Positions 25,002 to 33,255 are shown, counted from the first letter of the stretch. The stretch: DNA of 64,000 nucleotides from Haliscomenobacter sp033763495 (GCF_033763495.1 NZ_JANRKL010000152.1:12234-76233), one strand, 5' to 3'. A program made the numbers and translations. The notes: generated by a model from the letters alone, not told the origin.

Positions 25002-26285
25002 ATGTCCTACCAACAAATCCTCGATTTCCTCTACGCCCAACTCCCCATGTTCCATCGCATTGGAGCAGCAGCTTACAAAAAAGACCTTGGCAATACCTTG
25101 GCCCTGCTGGAATACCTGGGCAATCCACAGCAAAAATTCCAATCCATCCACGTTGGTGGTACCAATGGTAAGGGCTCTACTTCCCATATGTTGAGCGCTA
25201 TCCTGCAAGCCAAAGGATTTAAAACAGGCTTGTACGTTTCGCCGCATTACCGCGATTTTCGTGAGCGCATCAAGATCAATGGCCAGTACATTTCGCGCCA
25301 GTATGTGATCGATTTTGTGGAAAAAATGAAGCCCATCATCGCGGAGGTGCAACCCTCTTTTTTTGAACTGACCGTAGCGATGGCTTTCGATTATTTTGCC
25401 CAACGCAAAGTAGAGGTAGCGGTCATAGAAGTTGGTTTGGGCGGCAGGCTGGACAGCACCAATGTGATTACCCCGGTGCTCAGCGTCATTACCAACATCA
25501 GTTTTGACCACATGCAATTCCTGGGAAACTCCTTACCCGAGATTGCTGCGGAAAAAGCAGGCATCATCAAACCTGGCATACCAGTAGTAATTGGTGAAAC
25601 CCACCCGGAGAGTGCCCCGGTATTTGAAGCCACAGCTAGGGCAAAAAACGCTCCGATTAGCTTTGCCGATCAACACATTCAAGTAAGGTTATTGGCAGAA
25701 AATGTAAGCCACAGTTATTTTGAGGTAAAAAAAAATGAGCGAGTATGGTATCCTGAATTGGCGGCCAATTTGCACGGGGATTATCAGATGCTGAATGTAC
25801 AAACCGTTTTGGAAGCCGTTTCCAAGCTGCCAAAAGCCTGGGAAATTAATGATCTTGCCATCATCACTGGCTTAAACGATCTTGTTCCATTGACCCGTTT
25901 TATGGGGCGCTGGCAATTGTTGGGGGAAAATCCGACCATCATTGCCGACAGTGCCCACAATGAAGCGGGAATTCAAATGGCTATGCAGCAATTGGCCAAA
26001 ATTCCCCGGCAAAAACTGCACCTGGTTATTGGGGTGCTGCGAGATAAAGATTTGGTGAAAATGTTGCCGCAATTGCCGATTGATGGCGTTTATTACTTCG
26101 CCAAGCCAGATATTCCGCGAGGACTAGAAGCGGAGGTACTTCAAAAAACAGCAGCAGAGCAAGGTCGCAAAGGAAGAGCCTATAGCTCGGTCAAAAATGC
26201 GTTGAAAGCAGCCCGTCGTCAGGCACAAGCAGAAGATGTGATATATGTAGGAGGCAGTATTTTTGTATTGGCGGAGGTTTTATAA
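25002..26285 (+). CDS. folC: Dihydrofolate synthase / folylpolyglutamate synthase
   Basis: 427 residues, Mur-ligase-like. The ATP-binding P-loop is VGGTNGKGSTSHML (about 48-61). YVSPHYRDFRERIKINGQ is the folate/substrate loop, and VAVIEVGLGGRLDSTNVI carries the metal-site residues. The C-terminal domain starts near FMGRWQLL and contains DSAHNEAGIQMAM and HLVIGVLRDKD. It adds glutamate to dihydropteroate and tetrahydrofolates. The ATG at 25002 is well placed. Monocistronic in appearance, between the tonB repeat and the minus-strand small gene. Confidence 0.96.
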   Translation: MSYQQILDFLYAQLPMFHRIGAAAYKKDLGNTLALLEYLGNPQQKFQSIHVGGTNGKGSTSHMLSAILQAKGFKTGLYVSPHYRDFRERIKINGQYISRQYVIDFVEKMKPIIAEVQPSFFELTVAMAFDYFAQRKVEVAVIEVGLGGRLDSTNVITPVLSVITNISFDHMQFLGNSLPEIAAEKAGIIKPGIPVVIGETHPESAPVFEATARAKNAPISFADQHIQVRLLAENVSHSYFEVKKNERVWYPELAANLHGDYQMLNVQTVLEAVSKLPKAWEINDLAIITGLNDLVPLTRFMGRWQLLGENPTIIADSAHNEAGIQMAMQQLAKIPRQKLHLVIGVLRDKDLVKMLPQLPIDGVYYFAKPDIPRGLEAEVLQKTAAEQGRKGRAYSSVKNALKAARRQAQAEDVIYVGGSIFVLAEVL

Positions 26286-26307
26286 CGACATTCCAAAAAA
26301 TAAAAAA

Positions 26308-26330
26308 GGTGCTCCTTTAAGGAGAGCACC
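26308..26330 (-). terminator. Rho-independent terminator of a small minus-strand gene
   Basis: GGTGCTC (26308-26314) pairs with GAGCACC (26324-26330), extended by the inner CC/GG pairs. On the minus strand it is followed by a long T-run (complement of the A-rich 26295-26307). It lies 9 nt after the stop of the 30-codon ORF. The polarity does not suit the plus-strand folC gene. Confidence 0.75.
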
Positions 26331-26338
26331 CACATAAA

Positions 26339-26431
26339 CTATAAACAAACAAAAAACATTAGCAATCTTGTGATCAGGATCAAAACGTAGATAATCCCGA
26401 TTTCGTTCAACGAAGTACGTAAATTTACCAT
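26339..26431 (-). CDS. Putative 30-residue membrane peptide
   Basis: Minus-strand ATG at 26431 to TAG at 26339. It encodes a 30-residue peptide that starts with a polar, basic head (MVNLRTSLNEIG), then a hydrophobic stretch (IIYVLILITRLLMFFVCL) long enough for one membrane helix with a single Arg. A TATATTTG -7 element lies at 26473-26480, predicting a leader of about 36 nt, and a terminator lies 9 nt after the stop. Promoter, ORF and terminator together in 180 bp argue for a real short transcript. It could be a small membrane protein, a leader peptide or a type I toxin-like peptide; no antisense RNA is evident. I do not recognise it. Confidence 0.45.
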   Translation of the reverse strand: MVNLRTSLNEIGIIYVLILITRLLMFFVCL

Positions 26432-26472
26432 TTATTCCCGCACTTTTTGGATAAAAAGCCCGAAATAAACCG

Positions 26473-26480
26473 CAAATATA
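26473..26480 (-). promoter_or_regulatory. -7 promoter element of the small membrane peptide gene
   Basis: Minus-strand TATATTTG matches TAnnTTTG. A TTG lies only about 15 nt further upstream, shorter than the usual 19-23, so the -33 element is not convincing. The predicted start is about 26467. Confidence 0.45.
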
Positions 26481-26485
26481 CAGCA

Positions 26486-27166
26486 ATGAATCTTGCAATA
26501 CGCATTTCTACCCATTTTTCCAATCTTGCAGACCACATGCCTGATTTACCTCCGGGGGTAGAATGGTTGAATCCATTGGGTGAAATTCAGGAATCCAGAG
26601 CTATTTTTCAAATTTTTTTAGAAAAATTCTATGCGGATACTGAGCCTCGCCACCTGATTTTGGGCATTAACCCGGGCAGATTTGGCGGAGGCATCACCAA
26701 TGTTGCGTTCACCGACCCTCTTCATTTGGAAAAAGAATTGGGTATTTCCAGTACTTTCCCTAAAAAAGCAGAACTCTCTGCTCATTTTGTGTACCAGGTT
26801 ATTCATGCCTATGGTGGCCCTAAACTTTTTTATGACCACTTTTTCATCAGCTCTGTTTGCCCTTTTGGTTTTGTCAAGAATGGCAAAAACTACAATTATT
26901 ATGACGAAAAACCTTTACAAAAAGCCGCCACCCCTTTTATTGAGTACCATTTGGAAGCGATGATTGAACACTGCCAAATGCGTAGGGACAAATGTTTTTG
27001 CCTGGGCGAAGGGCAAAATTATGCTTTTTTGCAACAGCTCAATGCACAGCGCGGCTACTTTCAGGAAATTATTCCCCTGGCACACCCCCGTTTCATCATG
27101 CAGTACAAACGTAAGGCTGTAGATTTATACGTGCAAAGCTATTTGGCGTCACTTTGTGATCGCTAA
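26486..27166 (+). CDS. SMUG-like uracil-DNA glycosylase family protein (DUF4918)
   Basis: 226 residues from the ATG at 26486; a TTG 13 codons upstream is in frame but lies inside the small gene's promoter region. The motif RHLILGINPGRFGGGITNVA corresponds to the UDG motif I (GINPG), FTDPLHLEKELGI to the region after it, and LAHPRFIMQY to the HP motif near the C-terminus. The NP-G and HP pattern fits the SMUG branch that excises uracil or related lesions from DNA. A catalytic Asp or Asn cannot be assigned confidently by eye. Monocistronic. Confidence 0.8.
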   Translation: MNLAIRISTHFSNLADHMPDLPPGVEWLNPLGEIQESRAIFQIFLEKFYADTEPRHLILGINPGRFGGGITNVAFTDPLHLEKELGISSTFPKKAELSAHFVYQVIHAYGGPKLFYDHFFISSVCPFGFVKNGKNYNYYDEKPLQKAATPFIEYHLEAMIEHCQMRRDKCFCLGEGQNYAFLQQLNAQRGYFQEIIPLAHPRFIMQYKRKAVDLYVQSYLASLCDR

Positions 27167-27185
27167 AGGAGTTTTGCCACGAAGA

Positions 27186-27235
27186 CACGAAGGCACAAAG
27201 AGGTCATTTTCCTTAATCCTCTTTGTGCCTTCGTG
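27186..27235. terminator. Bidirectional terminator-like hairpin
   Basis: Perfect 18-bp inverted repeat (CACGAAGGCACAAAGAGG at 27186-27203 and its complement at 27218-27235) with a 14-nt loop. It lies in the 78-bp gap between the convergent glycosylase and thioredoxin-fold genes. The arms use the same CACAAAGG vocabulary as hairpins at 33846, 50761 and the larger elements. Confidence 0.7.
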
Positions 27236-27244
27236 CTTGTTAGG

Positions 27245-27814
27245 CTAATTTTTATTGCTAACGCTCTTCACGTATTGCTCATACGTTTTACCATTGTAAT
27301 GGCCTTCTCCAACAAACTTCAATTCAGGCATAATTTGCTCTGGCGTTTTGTAACCAGGAGAGATGGTCACCCTTTGGAATTTTTCATCCAGGTAAACAAA
27401 AGCGGGATAACCCAATTGTCCGTCCAGCAACGCATAAGCCAGCTCATGCACACCCCGCGATCCACTGGCTATGTACTTGAAAGTATGGTTGTCAAAAACG
27501 ATGTTTTCTTTCTGCTCAGCATCAAATTTGACTGCATAAAAATGTTTGTTCATCAACTCGGCAACCTGGGGATCCTTAAAAGTAGAAGCGTCCATTTTTT
27601 TGCACCAACCGCACCAATCGGTATAACAGTCGATGAAAATTTTCTTTTTTTCTTTTTTGTTGGCCTCAACTGCCTCTTGCCAGCTCATCCATTTGATGGC
27701 CACTGCCTTACCAGTTGATTGAGGTGCCTGGTCACCTTTTTTAAGGGGCGAAAAAGCATACATAGCCAGCGCCAGACCAACTACTGAAAACACCCCAAAC
27801 AAAACTTTTTTCAT
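27245..27814 (-). CDS. Exported thioredoxin-fold protein
   Basis: 189 residues. A signal peptide or N-terminal anchor (VLFGVFSVVGLALAMYAF) is followed by a thioredoxin-like domain with the redox motif DWCGWCKKMD (about residues 67-76) and the cis-proline region LGYPAFVYLDE. The WCGWCK form is typical of the Thioredoxin_7/DUF255-like branch that acts on periplasmic disulfides or in cytochrome maturation. The C-terminal extension (KTPEQIMPELKFVGEGHYNG) is usual for Bacteroidota members. It is divergent from ubiX. Confidence 0.9.
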   Translation of the reverse strand: MKKVLFGVFSVVGLALAMYAFSPLKKGDQAPQSTGKAVAIKWMSWQEAVEANKKEKKKIFIDCYTDWCGWCKKMDASTFKDPQVAELMNKHFYAVKFDAEQKENIVFDNHTFKYIASGSRGVHELAYALLDGQLGYPAFVYLDEKFQRVTISPGYKTPEQIMPELKFVGEGHYNGKTYEQYVKSVSNKN

Positions 27815-27899
27815 GTTTTAATCATTTAAGCGTTACCAACATAACGAGAAAATCCTTTGAAAGTTGGATTAACCTACATTTTCAAATGACTACGTCCGG

Positions 27900-28469
27900 A
27901 TGCCTACAAATGTACAAAAAATAGTCCTAGCAATTGGTGGTTCCAGTGGGGCGATTTATGCCAAATTGTTGATGGATCGGCTCCAACAAATGCCCGAGCA
28001 ATGGGCTAGGGTAGGGGTGGTGATGAGTGGTAATGCCAAATTCAACTGGGAGTACGAGCTGGGTAATCGGGATTACGAGCAATACCCTTTTGATTTTTAC
28101 GACAAAAATGACTTCATGGCCCCCTTTGCTTCGGGCTCGGCGCGATATGGTACCATGATCGTTTGCCCCTGTTCGATGGGGCTGTTGGGACGAATTGCCA
28201 CAGGGGTATCCAGCGATTTAAGCACCCGTGCAGCGGACGTAATCCTGAAAGAGCGCCGCAAACTCATCCTGGTTCTGCGCGAAACGCCCTACAGCCTGAT
28301 CCACATCAACAACATGAAGACTGTGACGGAAGCTGGAGGCATCATTTGCCCGGCTACGCCTTCGTATTATTCAAAGCCGGCTACGATAGAGGAATTGGCG
28401 CTGACAGTGGTGGATCGGGTGCTGGATTTGGCGGGTTTTGATCCGCCAACGTATCGCTGGAATGAGTAA
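27900..28469 (+). CDS. ubiX: Flavin prenyltransferase
   Basis: 189 residues. The N-terminal Rossmann-like motif KIVLAIGGSSGAIYAKLLMD, the phosphate-binding segment CPCSMGLLGRIATGVSSDL, KERRKLILVLRETPYSLIHI and AGGIICPATPSYYSKP are the UbiX/Pad1 signatures. The enzyme attaches a dimethylallyl group to FMN to make the prenylated FMN used by UbiD decarboxylases. The ATG at 27900 fits. No ubiD is in the window. Bacteroidota make menaquinone, so a role in quinone synthesis or aromatic acid decarboxylation is likely (inference). Confidence 0.95.
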   Translation: MPTNVQKIVLAIGGSSGAIYAKLLMDRLQQMPEQWARVGVVMSGNAKFNWEYELGNRDYEQYPFDFYDKNDFMAPFASGSARYGTMIVCPCSMGLLGRIATGVSSDLSTRAADVILKERRKLILVLRETPYSLIHINNMKTVTEAGGIICPATPSYYSKPATIEELALTVVDRVLDLAGFDPPTYRWNE

Positions 28470-28524
28470 GCAATCATTTATTCCAATCCCCAACCCGCAA
28501 AACGGCACATTAATCAATATTTTT

Positions 28525-28532
28525 TACCTTTG
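28525..28532 (+). promoter_or_regulatory. -7 promoter element upstream of the FKBP gene
   Basis: TACCTTTG matches TAnnTTTG and predicts a start near 28538, 35 nt before the ATG at 28573. No clear -33 TTTG at the expected distance. Confidence 0.45.
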
Positions 28533-28572
28533 TGCGTTCTTTTTCCCAGCTTCATTCAATCAACCAAAAAAC

Positions 28573-29229
28573 ATGAAAAAGATCACGATTCTAAGCATCG
28601 TATTTTCCTTGTTCATCAGCGGCCTTTGGGCGCAAAATCAAATGAGTAAAATGGATTCTGTTAGTTACAACCTGGGTATCTTGATTGCCCAAAACCTCAA
28701 GCAACAAGGCTTGGGCGACGTAAACCCTGCCCAATTGGCCAAAGGTGTGGCCGATGCCCTTGCTGGGGTAAGTGTAGATCTGGCCAAGTGCAACGAGTCG
28801 GTATCTCAATACATTCAGGCTCAGCAAGCCAAAAAATTTGAAGGCAACATTGCTGAAGGCAAGAAGTTTTTGGAAGAAAACAAAAAACGCCCAGGTGTAG
28901 TAACAACTGCCAGCGGCCTGCAATACGAAGTGATGAAACCAGGCACAGGTGCAAAACCTACCACCAGCGATAAAGTCACCGTACACTACCATGGTTCCTT
29001 GTTGGATGGTACCGTTTTTGATAGCTCAGTGAATCGCGGCCAACCAGCTACCTTCGGTGTTACCCAAGTAATTCAGGGCTGGGTAGAAGGCCTGCAACTG
29101 ATGCCATTGGGATCAAAATACAAGTTTTTCATCCCTTATAACCTGGGGTATGGTGAGCGTGGAGCGGGTGGCGACATTGGCCCATATGCAACTTTGATCT
29201 TCGAAGTTGAATTGTTGAAAATCAACTAA
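28573..29229 (+). CDS. Exported FKBP-type peptidyl-prolyl isomerase (Mip/FkpA-like)
   Basis: 218 residues from the ATG at 28573, chosen because a signal peptide (MKKITILSIVFSLFISGLWA) follows it. A helical dimerisation domain covers about 25-115 (SVSYNLGILIAQNLKQQGLG, EGKKFLEENKKRPGV), and an FKBP domain about 120-218, with VTVHYHGSLLDGTVFDSS, VIQGWVEGLQLMPLGSKYKF and IPYNLGYGERG. Active-site aromatic residues are present. It catalyses proline isomerisation in folding of envelope proteins. The start overlaps nothing; ubiX ends 103 bp upstream. Confidence 0.95.
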   Translation: MKKITILSIVFSLFISGLWAQNQMSKMDSVSYNLGILIAQNLKQQGLGDVNPAQLAKGVADALAGVSVDLAKCNESVSQYIQAQQAKKFEGNIAEGKKFLEENKKRPGVVTTASGLQYEVMKPGTGAKPTTSDKVTVHYHGSLLDGTVFDSSVNRGQPATFGVTQVIQGWVEGLQLMPLGSKYKFFIPYNLGYGERGAGGDIGPYATLIFEVELLKIN

Positions 29230-29235
29230 ATAAAG

Positions 29236-29351
29236 ATGAGAGAGGAAAGATGAAAGATAAGAGATGAAAGATGCTACCGCAGAGACTTAGACAAGGTCAT
29301 CGTCAAAAACGCCGTGGCAACATCTCTCATCCCTTATCTTTCATCTCTCAT
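29236..29351. repeat. Homopurine hairpin repeat (GATGAAA units), copy 1
   Basis: The left arm (29236-29273) is almost pure A/G made of GATGAAA/GATGAGA units. The right arm (about 29320-29351) is its pyrimidine complement. The spacer is about 46 nt. Further CATCACT/CATTCAT-like units run on to the trmD start. Similar structures lie at 32250-32332 and 33173-33255. Confidence 0.75.
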
Positions 29352-29393
29352 CATTCATTATTCATCACTCATCACTCATCATTTCTGTTTATC

Positions 29394-30071
29394 GTGCGCA
29401 TCGACATCATCACCGTCCAACCGGACCTCCTTGACAGCCCCTTCGCCCACTCGATCATGAAAAGAGCTAGGGATAAGGGTTTGCTGCAAGTTGAAGTCCA
29501 CAACCTGCGGGAATATGGGCTCGGCCCACACCGGCAGGTGGACGACTATCAGTTTGGTGGTGGTGCAGGTATGGTCATGATGTTGGAGCCGATCGTGGCC
29601 TGTTTGGAAAAACTCCAAGGGGAACGTACTTACGATGAAGTGATCTTCATGACCCCCGATGGCCAACGTTTTGACCAAAAAACGGCCAATCGCCTGTCCA
29701 TGCAGGAAAACCTGATCATTCTTTGTGGGCATTACAAGGGCATTGACGAGCGCATCCGGGAACATTTTATCACCATGGAAATTTCTATGGGCGATTTTGT
29801 GCTTTCAGGTGGTGAGTTGCCAGCCGCACTGGTGGTTGATGCCATCGGGCGCTTGATTCCGGGGGTGCTCAACGATGAAACTTCGGCCCTTTTTGACTCC
29901 TTCCAGGACGATCTATTGGCACCGCCCGTTTATACCCGCCCCGCTGAGTTCAGAGGCTGGGGCGTACCGGAAGTCCTGCTTTCCGGTAACTTTAAAGCCA
30001 TCGACGACTGGCGCTACGATGAGGCTTTGCGCCGAACGCAAGAGCGTCGCCCTGATTTATTGGAAGAATAG
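29394..30071 (+). CDS. trmD: tRNA (guanine37-N1)-methyltransferase
   Basis: 225 residues from the GTG at 29394; upstream in-frame codons come from a repeat and are not TrmD-like. The start VRIDIITVQPDLLDSPFA aligns with TrmD N-termini. The trefoil-knot SAM site is seen as LIILCGHYKGIDERIREH and EISMGDFVLSGGELPALV-type sequence, and the Asp/Arg region QVDDYQFGGGAGMVMM matches the family. It methylates G37 of tRNAs reading CUN, CCN and CGG to prevent frameshifting. rimM and rpsP, often beside it, are absent here; a glycosyltransferase follows 22 bp downstream. Confidence 0.96.
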   Translation: MRIDIITVQPDLLDSPFAHSIMKRARDKGLLQVEVHNLREYGLGPHRQVDDYQFGGGAGMVMMLEPIVACLEKLQGERTYDEVIFMTPDGQRFDQKTANRLSMQENLIILCGHYKGIDERIREHFITMEISMGDFVLSGGELPAALVVDAIGRLIPGVLNDETSALFDSFQDDLLAPPVYTRPAEFRGWGVPEVLLSGNFKAIDDWRYDEALRRTQERRPDLLEE

Positions 30072-30093
30072 CCCAACACTAGTATCCAGCCAC

Positions 30094-30798
30094 ATGAAAA
30101 TCGACATCATCCTACCTTGTTACAATCCCATCTCCGGCTGGTCAGACAATATCATCCAATCCTATCAACACATTTTGACCTTGGCACCCCAATTTCAAAT
30201 CCGCATCATTTTGGTCAATGATGGGAGCCTGCGCAATGTCAGTGAACAGGATTTTGAAAAATTGCACCAGGCATTGCCTTATTTTTACCCAATTCAGTAT
30301 ACCCCAAACCGTGGCAAGGGCTATGCCATTCGCAAGGGTGCAGAAGTTGCAGATGCTACTTGTGTTTTGTTTACGGACATTGACTTTCCTTACCGCGATG
30401 AGGATTTGATCGGGATGATACAGCGGCTTCAGGAGTCCAAGGCAGACATTGTAGTAGGGACTCGGGCGGATAATTATTACCAAAACGTGCCCGTTTGGCG
30501 AGCTTTTATTTCCAAAATGCTCAAATTGATGATCCGAACCCTGTTAAGAGTGAAAATTACGGATTCCCAGGGTGGCTTAAAGGGTTTTTCTCAAAAGGGT
30601 TTGAGCGTGTTAAAATCGACCCGCATCGATCGCTATTTATTTGATCTGGAATTAATCAAACTGGCCTCAAAGCGCAAAGACATTGATTTGCAGCCAATGG
30701 TCGTCCATTTGAAACCCCATGTCGTTTTTGCTCCGGTTGGTTTGGTCATATTGCGTCGGGAGTTTAGCAATTTTTTGAAAGTTTTATTCATGCGCTAA
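30094..30798 (+). CDS. Family 2 glycosyltransferase (dolichyl/polyprenyl-phosphate sugar synthase-like)
   Basis: 234 residues from the ATG at 30094; the frame is open upstream through trmD but that part is not protein-like. GT-A fold: MKIDIILPCYNP opens the nucleotide-binding domain, LVNDGS follows, and VLFTDIDFPYRDEDLIGMI carries the DxD metal motif as DID. KITDSQGGLKGFSQKGL and LFDLELIKLA correspond to the acceptor and base region. No C-terminal membrane helix is present, so it is soluble or peripheral. The donor and acceptor are unknown. It likely shares a transcript with trmD. Confidence 0.88.
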   Translation: MKIDIILPCYNPISGWSDNIIQSYQHILTLAPQFQIRIILVNDGSLRNVSEQDFEKLHQALPYFYPIQYTPNRGKGYAIRKGAEVADATCVLFTDIDFPYRDEDLIGMIQRLQESKADIVVGTRADNYYQNVPVWRAFISKMLKLMIRTLLRVKITDSQGGLKGFSQKGLSVLKSTRIDRYLFDLELIKLASKRKDIDLQPMVVHLKPHVVFAPVGLVILRREFSNFLKVLFMR

Positions 30799-30819
30799 TA
30801 ATGCAGAATTTTTTTTGTG

Positions 30820-31305
30820 TCATATTAAGCTACTGGATAGCGCTTTGAACAAATGCCCATCTTTGGAAATACGAGCTCCGTTTTCAATCATTCTAAACAA
30901 CTCTGCCTCCCTGTCCCCATTTTGATACCCTTTTTCGGCAGTATAGACTTTGGCTTTGATTGCACCACTTTCAATTTTTTGCAAAATTTCAGCCGTGTTT
31001 TCTGGCCCAAAAACGTCAGATTCGCTTGCTCCGTCGAGCGTCAATCCCACTAAAACGATTTTTTCCTTTTGGCAATGGAAGGTCTTGATATCTTTGGGGC
31101 TGTGAAATTCAAGAAAGGTCAGCTCCTGAAGGGTGCGTTCAAAGATGGCATCGCTGAATTGTTCAACCAATTCGTCCACTTTGGGGGATTGATCGGCCTT
31201 GAGTTGAACCCAATCGCTGGCAGGGATGCCATTGAGGGCCAAAAAACGGGTGAAATCAGACTCAAGGCCCTGCAGTTCCTGACTGGTAAATCGGCGATAC
31301 TTCAT
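30820..31305 (-). CDS. DUF6495-type conserved Bacteroidota protein
   Basis: 161 residues from the ATG at 31305 (MKYRRFTSQELQGLESDFTR); a longer opening into the terC region is not supported. The sequence contains the conserved blocks LTFLEFHSPKDIKTFHCQ and IVLVGLTLDGA and a C-terminal segment NGDREAELFRMIENGARISK. It has no signal peptide, no membrane helix and no catalytic motif that I recognise. Members of this family are small cytosolic proteins restricted largely to Bacteroidota with unknown role. It is divergent from terC. Confidence 0.7.
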   Translation of the reverse strand: MKYRRFTSQELQGLESDFTRFLALNGIPASDWVQLKADQSPKVDELVEQFSDAIFERTLQELTFLEFHSPKDIKTFHCQKEKIVLVGLTLDGASESDVFGPENTAEILQKIESGAIKAKVYTAEKGYQNGDREAELFRMIENGARISKDGHLFKALSSSLI

Positions 31306-31397
31306 GGTAGAAAAAATTTGTAAGGCAAAAGTCCGTAAAAATTCAATTTCTGCCCACAGAATTTCACTAACATTGCAAAAAACACAGTAGAGCCAAT

Positions 31398-32243
31398 ATG
31401 GAATCAACTACACTCTTAATGCCGAATTTTGCCGATCCCCAAGTTTGGATCAGTCTGCTCACCCTTACTTTTTTAGAAATTGTATTGGGGGTAGACAACA
31501 TCATTTTTATTTCGATTGCAGCCAACAAATTGAATCCCAGTGATCAAGCCAAAGCCCGTAACATCGGGATGTTGTTGGCCATGGTTTTTCGGATTATTTT
31601 GCTGTTTGGTATATCTTACCTGATTGCCATGCAAAATCCCATCCTCAACTTTCATGGATCATTTTTCCACGCGGGTTTCACGGGGCAAAGTTTGATTCTG
31701 ATTGCAGGGGGCTTGTTCCTTTTGTATAAGGCGACCAGCGAAATTCACCACAAACTGGAAGGTGCGCATGCTGTGGACGATGATATGAATCAAGGCTCCA
31801 AAATTTTTGCCTCTTTACCCAAAGTCATCATTCAAATTGCCCTGATCAATATTGTTTTCTCATTTGACTCGATTCTGACAGCCGTAGGTTTGACCAAGGA
31901 TTTGACCATCATGATTGTCTCCGTGGTCATCTCGATCCTGATCATGATGGCCTTTGCCGGACCCGTGGGTAGTTTTGTCAACCGTCACCCGACGATTCAA
32001 ATGTTGGGCTTGGCCTTTTTGATCATGATTGGATTTATGTTGATCGCTGAAGGCGCACACCTTGCCCACCTCAGCATCGCTGGCTCAGAAGTAGGTACGG
32101 TACCTAAAGGTTACCTCTATTTCTCCATCGCTTTCTCCCTCTTTGTAGAGGCATTGAATATGCGCTTGCGCAAAAAACAAGACCCCGTCCAATTGCGTGG
32201 CTATCAGGAAGAAGCCATTCAGGAAGGGGTGATGAAACCTTAA
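31398..32243 (+). CDS. TerC/Alx-family integral membrane protein
   Basis: 281 residues with seven or more membrane helices. The two family signatures are both intact: EIVLGVDNIIFISI with the GVDN acidic site and INIVFSFDSILTAVG with the FSFDSI motif. TerC/Alx proteins export Mn2+ or other divalent metals and help metalation of secreted proteins; tellurite resistance is a separate phenotype in some members. The C-terminal tail is short and lacks a CBS or CorC domain. It starts with ATG at 31398, divergent from DUF6495. No other metal genes are adjacent. Confidence 0.93.
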   Translation: MESTTLLMPNFADPQVWISLLTLTFLEIVLGVDNIIFISIAANKLNPSDQAKARNIGMLLAMVFRIILLFGISYLIAMQNPILNFHGSFFHAGFTGQSLILIAGGLFLLYKATSEIHHKLEGAHAVDDDMNQGSKIFASLPKVIIQIALINIVFSFDSILTAVGLTKDLTIMIVSVVISILIMMAFAGPVGSFVNRHPTIQMLGLAFLIMIGFMLIAEGAHLAHLSIAGSEVGTVPKGYLYFSIAFSLFVEALNMRLRKKQDPVQLRGYQEEAIQEGVMKP

Positions 32244-32249
32244 ACTTAA

Positions 32250-32332
32250 AGATGAGAGATGAGAGATGAAAGATGAAAGAAGGGGATTACCACTTTTTTA
32301 CCTTTCATCTCTCCTCTTTCATCTCTCATCTC
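32250..32332. repeat. Homopurine hairpin repeat (GATGAAA units), copy 2
   Basis: The left arm (32250-32281) consists of tandem GATGAGA/GATGAAA units. The right arm (about 32300-32332) is the pyrimidine complement (TTTCATCTCTC units) and ends one base before the methyltransferase start codon at 32334. The leader of that gene is therefore entirely occupied by this hairpin. Confidence 0.8.
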
Positions 32333-32333
32333 T

Positions 32334-33179
32334 ATGAAAAACCTCTATCGTTTTCTCCATCCCCGGTTTCAAAGCCTTTTTTTAGAGTACAAAGTTGCCT
32401 TTCAGCCGCGGTATGGTCATGGCAAGCCTCCTCATGATTTGTTGTACCAGCACATCAATGCCCGCCGGGGAGAATATGGCGTTTTGTTGGCGCAGGTGAT
32501 GCAATACCAAAGCCAAATTCAGGCAATTCGCCCCTTGAGCCAGGAAAAGGACCTCAGCCAACCGGGTTGGAACAATGGCTTTTTGCCCGGTTTGGACATC
32601 AGCATCCTTTATGCCTTTTTGCCCATTTTTCAACCCAAAAAATATGTGGAAATTGGCTCCGGGAATTCAACCAAAGTGGCTCGTCGCGCCATTCGGGACA
32701 ATGGCTTGAGCACGCAAATCATCTCGATGGATCCGATGCCACGGGCTGAAATAGACCATCTGGCGGATCAGGTCATTCGTGCTCCTTTTGAACAAACGAA
32801 CTTTGATTTCCTCTTTGACCTCGAACCTAATGATATTCTCTTCGTGGACAACTCCCACCGCATCCTGCCCAACTCGGACGCCATGGTGTTTTTTATGGAA
32901 GTTTTACCAAAACTCAAACCAGGAGTGATTGTCCACATTCACGACATTTATTTGCCTTACGATTACCCGCAGTTCATGTGTGATCGCTTTTATTCGGAAC
33001 AATATGGCTTGGCCGCCTTCATTCTGGCCAATCCAGGCCGTTTTGCCACGCTGATGCCGAATTATTTTGTTGATCAAGACCCCGAATTGCGGAAAATTCT
33101 GACACCACTCTGGGATCATCCAAACTTACAGGGGGTCGAGCAGCATGGGGGATCTTTTTGGCTGCAAATACAGAGATGA
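32334..33179 (+). CDS. Class I SAM-dependent methyltransferase-like protein
   Basis: 281 residues. The SAM-binding motif I appears as KKYVEIGSGNSTKVARRAI (about 101-119). Motif II is IISMDPMPRAEID, and post-I acidic contacts are in DILFVDNSHRILPNSD. This is the Methyltransf_24 type found among small-molecule and glycan methyltransferases. The region HIHDIYLPYDYPQFM contains a conserved HDI metal-site-like motif. The substrate is unknown. Homopurine hairpins flank the gene on both sides, and its stop codon lies inside the downstream one. Confidence 0.85.
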   Translation: MKNLYRFLHPRFQSLFLEYKVAFQPRYGHGKPPHDLLYQHINARRGEYGVLLAQVMQYQSQIQAIRPLSQEKDLSQPGWNNGFLPGLDISILYAFLPIFQPKKYVEIGSGNSTKVARRAIRDNGLSTQIISMDPMPRAEIDHLADQVIRAPFEQTNFDFLFDLEPNDILFVDNSHRILPNSDAMVFFMEVLPKLKPGVIVHIHDIYLPYDYPQFMCDRFYSEQYGLAAFILANPGRFATLMPNYFVDQDPELRKILTPLWDHPNLQGVEQHGGSFWLQIQR

Positions 33180-33255
33180 AAGATGAAAGATGAAAGATGA
33201 AAGATGAAAGATGACATTACCGCTTTCATCTCTCATCTCTCATCTTTTATCTCTT
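33173..33255. repeat. Homopurine hairpin repeat (GATGAAA units), copy 3
   Basis: At least five near-perfect tandem copies of GATGAAA on the left (33175-33211) and TCATCTC/TTTCATC complement on the right. The left arm begins inside the methyltransferase stop codon. It lies 45 bp upstream of the next gene. Confidence 0.8.
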
